From Paenibacillus planticolens (GTDB taxonomy: Bacteria > Bacillota > Bacilli > Paenibacillales > NBRC-103111): DNA of 64,000 nucleotides. The stretch's first letter is position 1; every line of letters starts with the position of its first letter. The notes beneath the pieces are model-generated. The model was not told the origin of the DNA. It was given only the letters and a program-made list of their open reading frames with translations, and made no database searches. The position numbers and the translations under genes are program-made. This document shows, piece after piece, positions 16,844-25,895 of the stretch. The stretch lies in contig NZ_WHNZ01000045.1 of assembly GCF_013141725.1 (NCBI RefSeq), positions 124,001 to 188,000 on the forward strand, in the 5' to 3' direction.

Positions 16844-18553
16844 TCACGCCTCGAGCGGGCTCACCGCCTCATGGAGCAGCTGCTCCAGCTCGGCGGTGTA
16901 AGCCGCACGCTGCGCTTCGTCCCAGCCGAAGCGCTCCGCCATGAAGGCGACCGCAGGCGCCTTCCACTGCCGTGCCCACGCGATATCGAAGAAGAGGGCC
17001 CCCGTGCGGCGGATGAAGAAATCCGCCGGCTTCACAGCCATCTCGCACTCGATCGCGTACACGAGCGCAGCGAGCACAGCGGCGGGCATCCCCCGGTATG
17101 CCGCCTCATCCCAGTACTGCGCCAGCAGCTCGAACACGGCATCCACGTTGGAGCCGTACCGCCGCGCCAGCAGCGCAGCTTCGGCATACGTCAGCCCCAG
17201 CCGCTGGCCTTGGCTGACCTTGCTCTGCAAGAACGGCTCCAGCCTCACGGAGCCGCCGACATCGCCGCCGGAAATCGGCAGCGTGCGGGTACGGCTCGGC
17301 GTCAGCTCAGCCGCCGAGGCCGCTCCCTCCGCCACCAGCATGGCGGCGATTTGGTCCACGACCGTCTCCGCCATCTTGCGGTAGCCGGTCAGCTTGCCCC
17401 CGGCCATCGAGATGAGGCCGGAGTCCGATACGAAGATTTCATCGCGGCGCGAAATCTCGGAAGGATCTTTGCCCTCCTGGTGGATCAGCGGGCGCAGCCC
17501 GGTCCAGCTCGACTCGACGTCAGCCTCCGTCAACCCGAGGGTCGGGAACATCTCGTTGGCGGCTCGCAGCACATACGCGCGATCCGCCTTCGTAATCCGG
17601 GGATTCACGATATCCCCTGTATAGTTCGTGTCCGTGGTCCCCACGTAGGTTTTACCGTCACGCGGAATAGCGAACACCATCCGCCCGTCCGGCGTATCAA
17701 AATAAACCGCCTGCCGCAGCGGAAACTTGCTCTGATCGAACACCAAATGCACGCCTTTGGTCAGATGGAGCGTTTTGCCCTTCTTGGAACGGTCCATTTC
17801 GCGCAGCGTATCCACCCAAGGACCAGCCGCATTCACGATCTTACCCGCATACAACGAGTAAGACGGCTTTTCTCCCGAGCCGTTTCCGCCGAGCTGATCA
17901 GCCACCCGAACGCCAATCAGCTTGCCATTTTCGACAAGCAGCTCCTCCACCTTGGCGTAATTCACAGCTTGAGCTCCCAACTCCACGGCTTTTTTCATAA
18001 CCTCGATCGTCAGCCGCGCATCGTCCGTCCGATATTCCACATAATAGCCGCCGCCTCGCAGGTCTTTCTTTTTCAAAAGAGGCTCATGACCCAGCGTTTC
18101 CTGAGGACTGAACATTTTGCGGCGCTCCGCTCGTTTGACTCCCGCTAAGAAATCATAGACCCTTAAACCAAGGGATGTAGACAGCTTGCCGAACGTTCCC
18201 CCTTTATAAAAAGGCAGCAGCATCCACTCCGGCGTCGTCACATGCGGACCATTTTCGTACACAATCGCCCGCTCTTTGCCCACTTCAGCAACCACTTTCA
18301 CATCCAGCTGCTTCAAATAACGCAGTCCCCCGTGCACAAGCTTCGTCGACCGGCTCGACGTCCCTGCAGCAAAATCTTGCATGTCAATAAGCGCCGTACG
18401 AAGTCCTCTGCTTTGCGCATCGAGCGCAATACCCGCTCCGGTTATCCCCCCGCCGATTACAATTAGATCAAATGTCTGCTCCGACATGCTTTGCAGGATG
18501 TCATTTCTTTTTAACCCGCTAAAGTTGTGTGCCATCTCTGTCATCTCTGTCAT
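16844..18553 (-). CDS. glpD: Aerobic glycerol-3-phosphate dehydrogenase
   Basis: This FAD enzyme oxidises sn-glycerol 3-phosphate to dihydroxyacetone phosphate and feeds electrons to menaquinone at the membrane. The 569-aa protein has an N-terminal Rossmann FAD motif (VIGGGITGAGIALDAQSRGL, about residues 30-50), the SRSTKLVHGGLRYL block and a C-terminal DAO_C domain. The RBS GGGGAGAG precedes ATG 18553. A terminator-like hairpin stands between glpK and this gene, so expression is probably controlled by GlpP antitermination. Confidence 0.97.
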   Translation of the reverse strand: MTEMTEMAHNFSGLKRNDILQSMSEQTFDLIVIGGGITGAGIALDAQSRGLRTALIDMQDFAAGTSSRSTKLVHGGLRYLKQLDVKVVAEVGKERAIVYENGPHVTTPEWMLLPFYKGGTFGKLSTSLGLRVYDFLAGVKRAERRKMFSPQETLGHEPLLKKKDLRGGGYYVEYRTDDARLTIEVMKKAVELGAQAVNYAKVEELLVENGKLIGVRVADQLGGNGSGEKPSYSLYAGKIVNAAGPWVDTLREMDRSKKGKTLHLTKGVHLVFDQSKFPLRQAVYFDTPDGRMVFAIPRDGKTYVGTTDTNYTGDIVNPRITKADRAYVLRAANEMFPTLGLTEADVESSWTGLRPLIHQEGKDPSEISRRDEIFVSDSGLISMAGGKLTGYRKMAETVVDQIAAMLVAEGAASAAELTPSRTRTLPISGGDVGGSVRLEPFLQSKVSQGQRLGLTYAEAALLARRYGSNVDAVFELLAQYWDEAAYRGMPAAVLAALVYAIECEMAVKPADFFIRRTGALFFDIAWARQWKAPAVAFMAERFGWDEAQRAAYTAELEQLLHEAVSPLEA

Positions 18554-18575
18554 CCCAATCTCTCCCCTCGAATTA

Positions 18576-18634
18576 TGAAAATAAAAGCCATAACAGACCT
18601 AGACACGTTTATTACGTGCAGGTCGCCATGGCTT
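18576..18634 (-). promoter_or_regulatory. glpD leader terminator, likely GlpP antitermination target
   Basis: In the 133-nt glpK-glpD gap, minus-strand AGCCAT, GACCT and CACGT pair with ACGTG, AGGTC and ATGGCT, and TTTTATTTTC follows. This is an intrinsic terminator placed before the glpD RBS. In Bacillus, GlpP with glycerol-3-phosphate lets polymerase pass such a leader terminator; glpP is in the same cluster here. Confidence 0.8.
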
Positions 18635-18686
18635 CTCCCAGTCTCCAACCGAATATTAACTTGTTATAAAAGATATCATTGCCCAA

Positions 18687-20186
18687 TCATTTAAAAGCCA
18701 TCGCGGCTCCAACCGCTTTTTTCCAACCGCCGTAAAGCTTTTCCTGCCGCTCAGCATCCATCGCAGGCTCAAAAGCCTCATCCACCTGCCACTGCGCGGC
18801 AATCTCCGCCTGGTCCTTCCAAAAGCCAACCGCCAGCCCAGCCAAAAAAGCTGCGCCCAGCGCCGTTGTCTCACTAATGACCGGACGTTCTACCGTAACG
18901 CCCAGCATGTCGCTTTGGAACTGCATGAGGAAATTGTTTTTCACCACTCCCCCATCGACCCGCAGCTTCGTCAGCTCAATGCCGGAATCGTCCTCCATCG
19001 CCTGCAGCACATCCTTCGTTTGATAAGCAAGGGATTCGAGCGTAGCCCGGATAAAATGCTCCTTCGACGTCCCGCGTGTCAGCCCGAAAACTGCGCCGCG
19101 CACGTCACTATCCCAGTAAGGCGTACCCAGACCTACAAAAGCCGGAACGACATACACGCCGTCCGTCGACTCCACGCGCTGCGCATAGGCCTCGCTGTCT
19201 TGAGCCGTTTCGATCATCCGCAGCCCGTCACGCAGCCACTGAATCGCCGAGCCCGCTACAAAAATACTGCCTTCCAGCGCGTATTCGACCTTCCCGTTCA
19301 GCCCCCAAGCAATGGTCGTCAAAAGACCGCTGCGCGACGGTATCGCGTAATTTCCCGTGTTCATCAGCATAAAACAGCCCGTGCCATAGGTGTTCTTGGC
19401 CATCCCTTTTTCAAAGCAAGCCTGCCCGAACAACGCCGCCTGCTGATCCCCAGCCGCACCCGCGATCGGAATCGCCGAGCCGAAAAAGAGGCTCTCCAAC
19501 GTATGTCCATACACCTCCGAAGAAGAACGAACCTCCGGCAGCATGGAAGCCGGAATGTCCAGATGGCCAAGCAGCTCTTCATCCCACTTCAGCTCGTGAA
19601 TGTTATACAGCAGCGTTCGCGAAGCGTTGGAATAGTCCGTTACGTGCGCTTTGCCGCCGGTCAGTTTCCAGATCAGCCAGGTGTCCATCGTGCCAAACAG
19701 CAGATCGCCCTGCTCGGCCTTCGCTCTGGCTCCTTCTACGTGATCGAGAATCCATTTGATTTTGGTCCCCGAGAAATAAGCGTCAATTAAAAGTCCTGTA
19801 CGTTCCCGAAAAAGGTCGCTAAGCCCCTGCTCTTTGAGCGCTTCGCAAATTTCGGCCGTCTGCCGCGACTGCCATACGATCGCATGATAAACCGGCATTC
19901 CGGTGTGCCGATCCCAGACAACCGCCGTTTCCCGTTGGTTGGTGATGCCGATACCCGCGATTTCCGCCGGCTGCACCCCCGATTCCGACACAACCGCCGC
20001 CATCACGCCCTGAATCGACAACCATATTTCATTCGCATCATGCTCAACCCAGCCCGGCTTCGGAAAATGCTGCTTAAACTCCATCTGCGCCGTGTGCACG
20101 ATGCTCCCTTTTTGATTGAACAAAATCGCTCTGGAACTAGTCGTTCCCTGATCAAGCGAAAGAATATAGGAAGCGGCTGCTGCCAT
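18687..20186 (-). CDS. glpK: Glycerol kinase
   Basis: It phosphorylates glycerol to sn-glycerol 3-phosphate with ATP. The 499-aa protein is full length for the family, with the N-terminal FGGY phosphate motif (SLDQGTTSSRAILF), the FGGY signature region (GAAGDQQAALFGQACFE) and the C-terminal nucleotide motif LRVDGGVVKNNFLMQFQSDM. It lies 18 bp after glpP. No glpF glycerol facilitator gene is in this cluster. Confidence 0.97.
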   Translation of the reverse strand: MAAAASYILSLDQGTTSSRAILFNQKGSIVHTAQMEFKQHFPKPGWVEHDANEIWLSIQGVMAAVVSESGVQPAEIAGIGITNQRETAVVWDRHTGMPVYHAIVWQSRQTAEICEALKEQGLSDLFRERTGLLIDAYFSGTKIKWILDHVEGARAKAEQGDLLFGTMDTWLIWKLTGGKAHVTDYSNASRTLLYNIHELKWDEELLGHLDIPASMLPEVRSSSEVYGHTLESLFFGSAIPIAGAAGDQQAALFGQACFEKGMAKNTYGTGCFMLMNTGNYAIPSRSGLLTTIAWGLNGKVEYALEGSIFVAGSAIQWLRDGLRMIETAQDSEAYAQRVESTDGVYVVPAFVGLGTPYWDSDVRGAVFGLTRGTSKEHFIRATLESLAYQTKDVLQAMEDDSGIELTKLRVDGGVVKNNFLMQFQSDMLGVTVERPVISETTALGAAFLAGLAVGFWKDQAEIAAQWQVDEAFEPAMDAERQEKLYGGWKKAVGAAMAFK

Positions 20187-20204
20187 TAGTCATACCTCCA
20201 AAAG

Positions 20205-20777
20205 TTAGGATCGCCCTTGATAATGCTGCCACAGCTCCGTATTCGAAGTCGTAACGGCTGTCGCTCCGGCCTCCAACGCCTGCTCTACATCCCCCACTGA
20301 ACGAATGAGTCCTCCTGCAAAAATAGGAATGCCCGAACGCTCCTTCACTTCTTTAATAATGTGCGGAATGATGCCGGGAAGCACCTCGATGTAATCTGGC
20401 TGCGTTCTCTCCAGAAGGGTGTAGCTTTTTTCAAGTGCGCTGCTGTCAAGGAGAAACAGCCGCTGAATGGCGATGAGCCCATTCTGTTTCGTCTTCGTAA
20501 TGACCGTCCCCCGCGTAGAAATGATCCCGGCAGGGCGAATGCTTTGGCACAGAAACTCAGCCGCATATTCGTCGTTTTTGAGTCCTTCAATTAAATCCGC
20601 GTGCAGCAGCAGCTTTTTGCCGTTTGCCCGGCCCAGATCTACAATATTTTTCAACTGTCCGATATGGCTGTCCAGCAGCACGATATAGGTATAAGAGGAT
20701 TTCAGCAGCTTCTCCAAATCCTTCATTTTGCGAATCGCCGGTAAAATCCGTTGCTTCTGCAAAGACAAGCTCATCAT
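20205..20777 (-). CDS. glpP: Glycerol-3-phosphate-responsive antiterminator
   Basis: The 190-aa protein is close to Bacillus GlpP over its whole length: ILPAIRKMKDLEKLLKSS near the start, LLDSHIGQLKNIV, KPAGIISTRG-like RPAGIISTRGTVITK, DYIEVLPGIIPHIIKEV and a phosphate-binding IFAGGLIRSVGDVEQAL. GlpP binds glycerol-3-phosphate and leader mRNA to prevent termination. The start is uncertain: ATG 20777 and 20774 lie too close to GGAG, whereas the TTG at 20768 (LSLQKQRILP) has better spacing. It is the first gene of the glp cluster. Confidence 0.95.
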   Translation of the reverse strand: MMSLSLQKQRILPAIRKMKDLEKLLKSSYTYIVLLDSHIGQLKNIVDLGRANGKKLLLHADLIEGLKNDEYAAEFLCQSIRPAGIISTRGTVITKTKQNGLIAIQRLFLLDSSALEKSYTLLERTQPDYIEVLPGIIPHIIKEVKERSGIPIFAGGLIRSVGDVEQALEAGATAVTTSNTELWQHYQGRS

Positions 20778-20814
20778 CTCCGTTCATTCTTCGTGTGCGC
20801 GCCCCTGCGGGTTT

Positions 20815-20876
20815 AGACAACAAAAAACTCACGAAAAGATGTACCAATTATATGCAATTGGCATCCTCCGTGAGTC
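20815..20876 (-). promoter_or_regulatory. glpP leader terminator
   Basis: On the minus strand ACTCACG pairs with CGTGAGT and TTTTTTG follows; an inner hairpin GATGCCAATT/AATTGGtaCATC strengthens it. It lies between the promoter at 20913-20941 and glpP, so the antiterminator may control its own operon. Confidence 0.8.
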
Positions 20877-20912
20877 TCCTGTTCTCCGTCACATGTTATT
20901 AACTTACTTCTC

Positions 20913-20941
20913 ATTCTACTGACACCTGCTTCGCCTGTCAA
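20913..20941 (-). promoter_or_regulatory. Sigma-A-type promoter of the glp operon
   Basis: On the minus strand TTGACA (20941-20936), a 17-nt spacer and TAGAAT (20918-20913) match a vegetative promoter closely. The start of transcription would be near 20906, upstream of the leader terminator. Confidence 0.85.
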
Positions 20942-20962
20942 TGAGAACAGTACCCATTTCAG

Positions 20963-22960
20963 TTATGTTGACAGCGCCTTGCGTACGGCTAAAATGTATT
21001 TCGATTGGTCGAGCGGATTTACGCCCCTCCGCCTGCGCTCCGCATGTACGTCCGGCGGACTCGGCTGATAACCGCCGAACGACGACGTAATGACACCCCG
21101 GCCGCCGGACATCGCGCTGAGCTTCACCGGATAGTCCAGCGAAGTGGCAACGGGCAGCCGGCCCTCTACCACGAACCGGTCGCCGCTAATCTCCGGCGGA
21201 TCGAAGCTCGCCCGCATCTGTACCAAATCGCTGAGCACCTTCCCCCCGTATGCCTCGGGAACCGTAATCCGAACTTGCAGCATCGGCTCGAGCAGCGTCG
21301 TCCCGGTCTGCGCTAAGCCTTGCATAAGGCCCATCGGGGTGGCGACGGCAAAATCGAGCGGATGCGTATGCCACACATGGTGTTCGCCGTAGGTGAGAGT
21401 TACCTTAAGGTCGGTAACTTCCCAACCGAGCAGACCCTGCTGCAGCGCCTCCGGTACGCGGCGCTCCACCTCGCTCTGGTACTGCGCCAGCAGCTGATCG
21501 GCGCGTACTTGCGACGCGTAGACGAAACCGCTGCCCGGAGCACCCGGCTCGATGCGAAAGCGCAAAATGGCCCAGCACGGCTTGGGCATCGTATAAGCGA
21601 TGAAGCCTTCGCCCGGCTGCGAAGGCGTTTCTTTATAAATGACGGAAGGCTGATCGAACCTTGCCTGCAGTCCAAAACGGGAAGCCAGAAGGCTCGTCAA
21701 AATCTCCAATTGGATCGCGCCCATCACCTTCACGTGCAGCTCGCGTTCCTCCTGCAGCCATTGGAGGTCGAGCAGCGGATCCTCGTCCGTAAGCTCTTGC
21801 AGCGCGGCGACGAGCGCCGGGTACTGCGCATCGCTCTCTGCATGCACCTGCACGGTCAGCAGGGGCACCGCGAGCCGCGGAGCCGGCGGTACAGCGTCAG
21901 GGCAGCCCAGCACGTCGCCGATCCGCACCTGCGTCAATCCGCAGACGGCCGCGATATCGCCCGCCGCGACAAAACCGATATCTTCGGCGCGGCGCCCGTC
22001 GATTTTGCGAATCTGGGTCACCTTCTCCTCCACGCCCTGCGTGGCGTTGAGCACGGTGTCCCGGTTGCGGATCGCCCCCTCGTAGAGGCGGACGTATGCC
22101 ATTCTGCCCATGGTCTTGTCCCGCTCGACCTTGAACACCACGGCCGAAAGCGGCTGCTCTGCGCTGCCGCCCGGCCCGGGTAAATAATCGAGGATGGCTT
22201 CCATCAGTTCCTCGATGCCAAGCCCTTTGCTCGATGCTCCCACGAGCAAAGGATAAGCCAGCCCCTGCCGCGCGTATCGCTGCAGGGCTGCTTTGACTTC
22301 GCGTGCCGGGATGGGCACGCCTTCGATGTAGCTCGCGAGCAGGTGCTCGTCGAGCTCGGACAGCTTTTCGACCGCTGCCGCTAGGTCGAAGCCGGGCGCC
22401 TGCGCGCCCTCTTGGAACACGCTCGCCGCGCCGCGGAACGTGTCTTCGGTGCCGAGCGGCGCATAGATCGGCACCGCCATGCCCGTGAGCTGCTTGTGAA
22501 TGTCGCGCAGCACCCTCTCGGCGTCGGCGCCGACGCGGTCCATTTTATTCACGTACAGCAGAGTTGGAATCTTGAGCGACTGAAGCGCATGCCAGATCAT
22601 CTCCGTCTGCGACTGCACGCCTTCAACCGCGGAAACAATCAGAATCGCCCCGTCCATTACTCGTAGGGAGCGCTCCACCTCCGATAGGAAGTCTACGTGT
22701 CCTGGGGTATCTACCACATTAATAGACGTATCCTTCCATGTAAAAGAGGTCGTCGCACTGCGCACCGAAATACCGCGCTCCCGCTCCACATCCATGGAAT
22801 CCGTTTGCGCGGTGCCGCTATCCACACTGCCTAGGGCGCGGATTCTCCCGCTATGATACAGCAGATGCTCAGTCGTCGTCGTTTTACCCGCGTCTACGTG
22901 GGCGAAAATTCCCACATTTCTTCGCGGAATTCGTAGCTCCTTGCCCTTTTCGTCGGTCAT
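20963..22960 (-). CDS. TetM-like ribosomal-protection/EF-G-type GTPase
   Basis: The 665-aa GTPase has G1 AHVDAGKT, the RERGISVRSA switch, G3 DTPGHVDF and G4 NKMD, then EF-G-like domains II-V. Domain architecture and length match Tet(M)/Tet(O)-type ribosomal protection proteins, including GSVDSGTAQTD near the G domain. In Tet(M) the domain IV loop that displaces tetracycline carries Ser-Pro-Val after YGLYY; here the equivalent is YGEHHVWHTHPLDF. Tetracycline protection is therefore uncertain; a ribosome-rescue or other antibiotic role is possible. It is monocistronic and ends 22 bp from the glp promoter. Confidence 0.85.
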   Translation of the reverse strand: MTDEKGKELRIPRRNVGIFAHVDAGKTTTTEHLLYHSGRIRALGSVDSGTAQTDSMDVERERGISVRSATTSFTWKDTSINVVDTPGHVDFLSEVERSLRVMDGAILIVSAVEGVQSQTEMIWHALQSLKIPTLLYVNKMDRVGADAERVLRDIHKQLTGMAVPIYAPLGTEDTFRGAASVFQEGAQAPGFDLAAAVEKLSELDEHLLASYIEGVPIPAREVKAALQRYARQGLAYPLLVGASSKGLGIEELMEAILDYLPGPGGSAEQPLSAVVFKVERDKTMGRMAYVRLYEGAIRNRDTVLNATQGVEEKVTQIRKIDGRRAEDIGFVAAGDIAAVCGLTQVRIGDVLGCPDAVPPAPRLAVPLLTVQVHAESDAQYPALVAALQELTDEDPLLDLQWLQEERELHVKVMGAIQLEILTSLLASRFGLQARFDQPSVIYKETPSQPGEGFIAYTMPKPCWAILRFRIEPGAPGSGFVYASQVRADQLLAQYQSEVERRVPEALQQGLLGWEVTDLKVTLTYGEHHVWHTHPLDFAVATPMGLMQGLAQTGTTLLEPMLQVRITVPEAYGGKVLSDLVQMRASFDPPEISGDRFVVEGRLPVATSLDYPVKLSAMSGGRGVITSSFGGYQPSPPDVHAERRRRGVNPLDQSKYILAVRKALST

Positions 22961-23094
22961 TGAAGTGCTCTGCTCCTTCTATTTACCAGTCTTTGTCCTC
23001 CTATTATACTTGAAGAACAGACACCAATGAATCCTTATACCAGAAGTACATCTGCCCACAACAATCAAAGCGACTTTCAAGGAGGCAAGCTGCT

Positions 23095-23808
23095 ATGACG
23101 GACAATGCTCATTCTGATGAACAAGATCCATCTGTTTCAACACACACAGCCATCCTGCTTCATAAGGAACATCCAGCCATCCTAGCGCTTTCTGAGGCCG
23201 ACAGCCGATTAGCCTGCCTCATCCGCCTTGTCGGCGAACTGACTTTGACACCAAGCTCCTCTCCCTTCGAGTCGCTGGCCATGTCAATTATTTCCCAACA
23301 GCTCTCCGCTAAAGCGGCAGCGACCATTAAGGCCAGAGTGAAGCTTATCGTACCGGAGTTCACGCCTGAGCTGATCCTTGCCGCAGATGAAGTTGCCATC
23401 CGGCAGTGCGGGGTCTCCTTCCCTAAGATCCGCTACATTCGCGATCTCAGCAGCAAAATTTTGGCCGGAGAGGTGCGTCTGGACTCTTTGCAGGAGCTGG
23501 ATAACGCCGAACTTCTGAAACAGCTCACAAGTGTCAAAGGCATTGGCGTATGGACAGCCGAAATGTTCATGATTTTCGCCTTAGGCAGACCGGACGTCAT
23601 GTCCGTCGGCGATGCCGGCCTCCAGCGTGCTGCCCGCTGGCTTCACCAGCTGGAAGAGCGCAAAGACGGCAACTATTTGGCGCAAATCGCACCGCCATGG
23701 ACCCCCTACCGCAGCTTCGCTTCCCTCTTTTTATGGCGAGCCGTCGATATGGGCTTCGTGGACTCCGGCCTTCCGGTGGAGGATTGTCTGAATGCGAGCC
23801 TCGCTTGA
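23095..23808 (+). CDS. alkA: DNA-3-methyladenine glycosylase II
   Basis: The 237-aa base-excision repair glycosylase has the HhH-GPD fold. The hairpin is at LTSVKGIGVWTAEMF (about residue 148), and the catalytic Asp is in DVMSVGDAGLQRA. FESLAMSIISQQLSAKAAATI is the typical helical block before it. It removes alkylated purines from DNA. The length matches the small Bacillota AlkA-type enzymes that lack the N-terminal TBP-like domain. The RBS GGAGG is 9 nt upstream. Confidence 0.93.
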   Translation: MTDNAHSDEQDPSVSTHTAILLHKEHPAILALSEADSRLACLIRLVGELTLTPSSSPFESLAMSIISQQLSAKAAATIKARVKLIVPEFTPELILAADEVAIRQCGVSFPKIRYIRDLSSKILAGEVRLDSLQELDNAELLKQLTSVKGIGVWTAEMFMIFALGRPDVMSVGDAGLQRAARWLHQLEERKDGNYLAQIAPPWTPYRSFASLFLWRAVDMGFVDSGLPVEDCLNASLA

Positions 23809-23999
23809 GCATGCTGTTATAGGCTAGGCGGTCCCACGGTAGCGTTTCAGACTTTCAAAATCGGTAGAGAGGGGCCTCTCCCTTGCGTTTAGCTTGTTTT
23901 ACAGCGTTATTGAGGGCAATTTGCGGTTTTGGCGTAAGTTAGCGATGAAAACGGCGTTACAGAGTGACTTAGTGTTAAGGAAGCAGTTGGAAAAAAAGT

Positions 24000-24340
24000 G
24001 AGACGTCCTTTTCGGACGTCTCACAGAGATTTCACCACACAAACGCTGTTGAGAGGGCCTTTTTCGACCTCTCGCGGGACAAAATCGCGCTTTCTCATGC
24101 TCTTTCTCATCTGAGAAGTCCTTTTCGGACGTCTCACAGAGATTTCACCACACAAACGCTGCTGAGAGAGCTTTTTTCGGCCTCTCGCGGGACAATATCA
24201 CTCTTTTGTCATGCTCTTTCTCCCCTGAGACGTCCTTTTCGGACCTCTCACAGAGATTTCACCACGCCAACGCTGCTGAGGGAGCCTTTTCGGACCTCTC
24301 GCGAGACAATATCGCTCTTTTGTCATGCTCCACTCTTTCC
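24000..24340. repeat. Tandem array 1: three ~113-bp units with two hairpins each
   Basis: Units start at 24000, 24113 and 24227. Each contains GAGACGTCC-TTTTC-GGACGTCTC (a perfect 9-bp hairpin in unit 1), the string CAGAGATTTCACCAC, and a second GAGAGG...CCTCTC hairpin about 51 nt later. A lone GAGAGG-GG-CCTCTC hairpin precedes at about 23865. The array fills the gap between convergent alkA and the TetR gene (23809-24426); no gene is credible there. Confidence 0.9.
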
Positions 24341-24426
24341 CACGCACTTTGCCCCGCTCTGCTCCCCAAAAGGCCCTCTCTCCTCCTACCTTTCGTTCCA
24401 CTCGCTACCGCACACCAAACCTTCCC

Positions 24427-24996
24427 TCACTCCACCGGCACCCGCAATCCCCGCAAATACGTCTGCAGCAGTCGCCGCAAGCTCTCATCACGCTCGAGCT
24501 CCATGCGGAACCCGTTTCTATGTTCAAGCGACGCGAACCCATGCACCATACTCCGGAAACCGCGCACCACATGCAGCGCATCTTCCTCGCTCAACCCGTA
24601 CGGCGCAAGAATCCGCAGCAAAAAAAACACAACCTCGCTGCCCGCCTCCTTCAATTCAGGATCCTCATAGTCAGGCAAGAAAGAGATCGCCTCATATAAG
24701 CCCGGATGAATTCTCGCGAATTTCACGTAAGCAAAGCCCGCGGCAAGCAAGGCATCGTCTTCCGCTTTGCCGATCACCGCCTCAACCATGGCGGCTTTAA
24801 TAAGCACCAGCCCACGCCGGGAAAGCTGCCTCCGAAGGTCAGGCAAGCCTTTGATATGATTATAAAGTGATGGTGTTTTTACGTTTAATTTGGCTGCTAA
24901 CGCGGCTAAAGTCAGCCCTTCCACCCCTTGGGCGTCTGCGATTTCAACAGCTGCTTGCAGTACATTTTCTGCGTCTAATCCTGGTCGTTGTGCCAT
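24427..24996 (-). CDS. TetR-family regulator (WHG-type C-terminus)
   Basis: The 189-aa protein has an N-terminal TetR HTH (GVEGLTLAALAAKLNVKTPS followed by LYNHIKG, residues about 25-50) and a C-terminal ligand-binding domain of the TetR_C WHG type (FRSMVHGFASLEHRNGF). It is the second gene of an operon with the MBL hydrolase, 20 bp downstream of it. The 7-3-7 palindrome inside the operon promoter is its likely operator, which would make it an autorepressor. The ligand is unknown. Confidence 0.92.
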   Translation of the reverse strand: MAQRPGLDAENVLQAAVEIADAQGVEGLTLAALAAKLNVKTPSLYNHIKGLPDLRRQLSRRGLVLIKAAMVEAVIGKAEDDALLAAGFAYVKFARIHPGLYEAISFLPDYEDPELKEAGSEVVFFLLRILAPYGLSEEDALHVVRGFRSMVHGFASLEHRNGFRMELERDESLRRLLQTYLRGLRVPVE

Positions 24997-25016
24997 AAAT
25001 GTCCCATCCCTCTTCT

Positions 25017-25742
25017 CTACACGTTGGCTGCTGCCAACTGAAACTTTCTAGCGGCTTCCTCAATTGCGCGGTCCATTGCCGCAAGAGGCTGCTCAATCAT
25101 CATACCGTGCCCGACCGCCAGAACACTAGGCGCAAGCCCTCTCAGCTTCCGAGCACTCTCCAGTGACAACTCTTTGTTCCAAGTAGCCATGGCTGGGAAA
25201 GGGAACCACAACTTCATCAATCCCGAAACCGCCACCCCGCCGCGAACTTGAAACGCATCTCCGGCAATCAAGGCCCGGCTGCGAACATCCAGAAAAGCCA
25301 TCAACCCAGGCGTATGTCCGGGAGCAGTAATAGCCTGCAGTGAGCCTATACGGTCACCCTCCTCCAGCAAAACATCCGGCTTCGTCCGTACCGACTTCGG
25401 AACATCTCCCTTAATCGGTAAATTCGGTTCACCGGCTTCCAGTTCCTTGCTGCCCGCCAGAAGCTTGGCATCTCTTCTAGAGATGTAGACCTTTGCCTGC
25501 GGCAGTACATTTTTCAAACCGTCCAGCGCCCCAACATGGTCGCCGTGTGCATGCGTAAGCACAATGCGGGTAATTGGCTTACCGATGCGCGCCGCTGCCT
25601 CAAGAATCCCTTTGACACTGAATGGCAGTGCCGCATCGACAAGCGTTAATTCATTTTCTTCCTCAACCAAATAACAATTTACCGGAAAGAACCTCGGCAT
25701 AAAAGCCACCTGATATAAAAAACCGCTTTGCGTTATTTTCAT
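25017..25742 (-). CDS. Metallo-beta-lactamase-fold hydrolase
   Basis: The 241-aa protein has the zinc motif THAHGDHVGAL, a downstream His in APGHTPGLMAF, an Asp in AGDAFQV and a final His in AVGHGMM, all needed for a binuclear metal site. The substrate could be a thioester, lactone or phosphodiester. ATG 25742 follows AGGAGG by 8 nt; upstream in-frame codons cover the promoter. It is cotranscribed with the TetR gene, which probably represses it. Confidence 0.92.
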   Translation of the reverse strand: MKITQSGFLYQVAFMPRFFPVNCYLVEEENELTLVDAALPFSVKGILEAAARIGKPITRIVLTHAHGDHVGALDGLKNVLPQAKVYISRRDAKLLAGSKELEAGEPNLPIKGDVPKSVRTKPDVLLEEGDRIGSLQAITAPGHTPGLMAFLDVRSRALIAGDAFQVRGGVAVSGLMKLWFPFPAMATWNKELSLESARKLRGLAPSVLAVGHGMMIEQPLAAMDRAIEEAARKFQLAAANV

Positions 25743-25773
25743 TCTGAACGCCTCCTGCTTACTATTTATATTA

Positions 25774-25807
25774 GTATAATAACTAATAACATTAGTTTTG
25801 TAAAGGG
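25774..25807 (-). promoter_or_regulatory. MBL-TetR promoter with embedded operator
   Basis: On the minus strand TTTACA, a 17-nt spacer and TATTAT form a promoter. The spacer holds AACTAAT-gtt-ATTAGTT, a perfect 7-3-7 palindrome (25781-25797). This is the classic position for a TetR-family repressor site. Confidence 0.8.
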
Positions 25808-25895
25808 GCATGCCGCCTAAATCTCATTTCTTTTACCGTTGTGCTAAAATAAAGCTTATCGCTATACCTAATCTTGCTAAAAGTGAGGACATCCT

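Noticed and set aside
16829..18148. Long plus-strand frame opposite glpD
   Set aside because: High-GC antisense shadow of a conserved gene; no RBS or domain.
24198..24401. Minus-strand open frame of 67 codons
   Set aside because: It is made entirely of the tandem repeat (GPKR...), has no RBS and no credible protein features.
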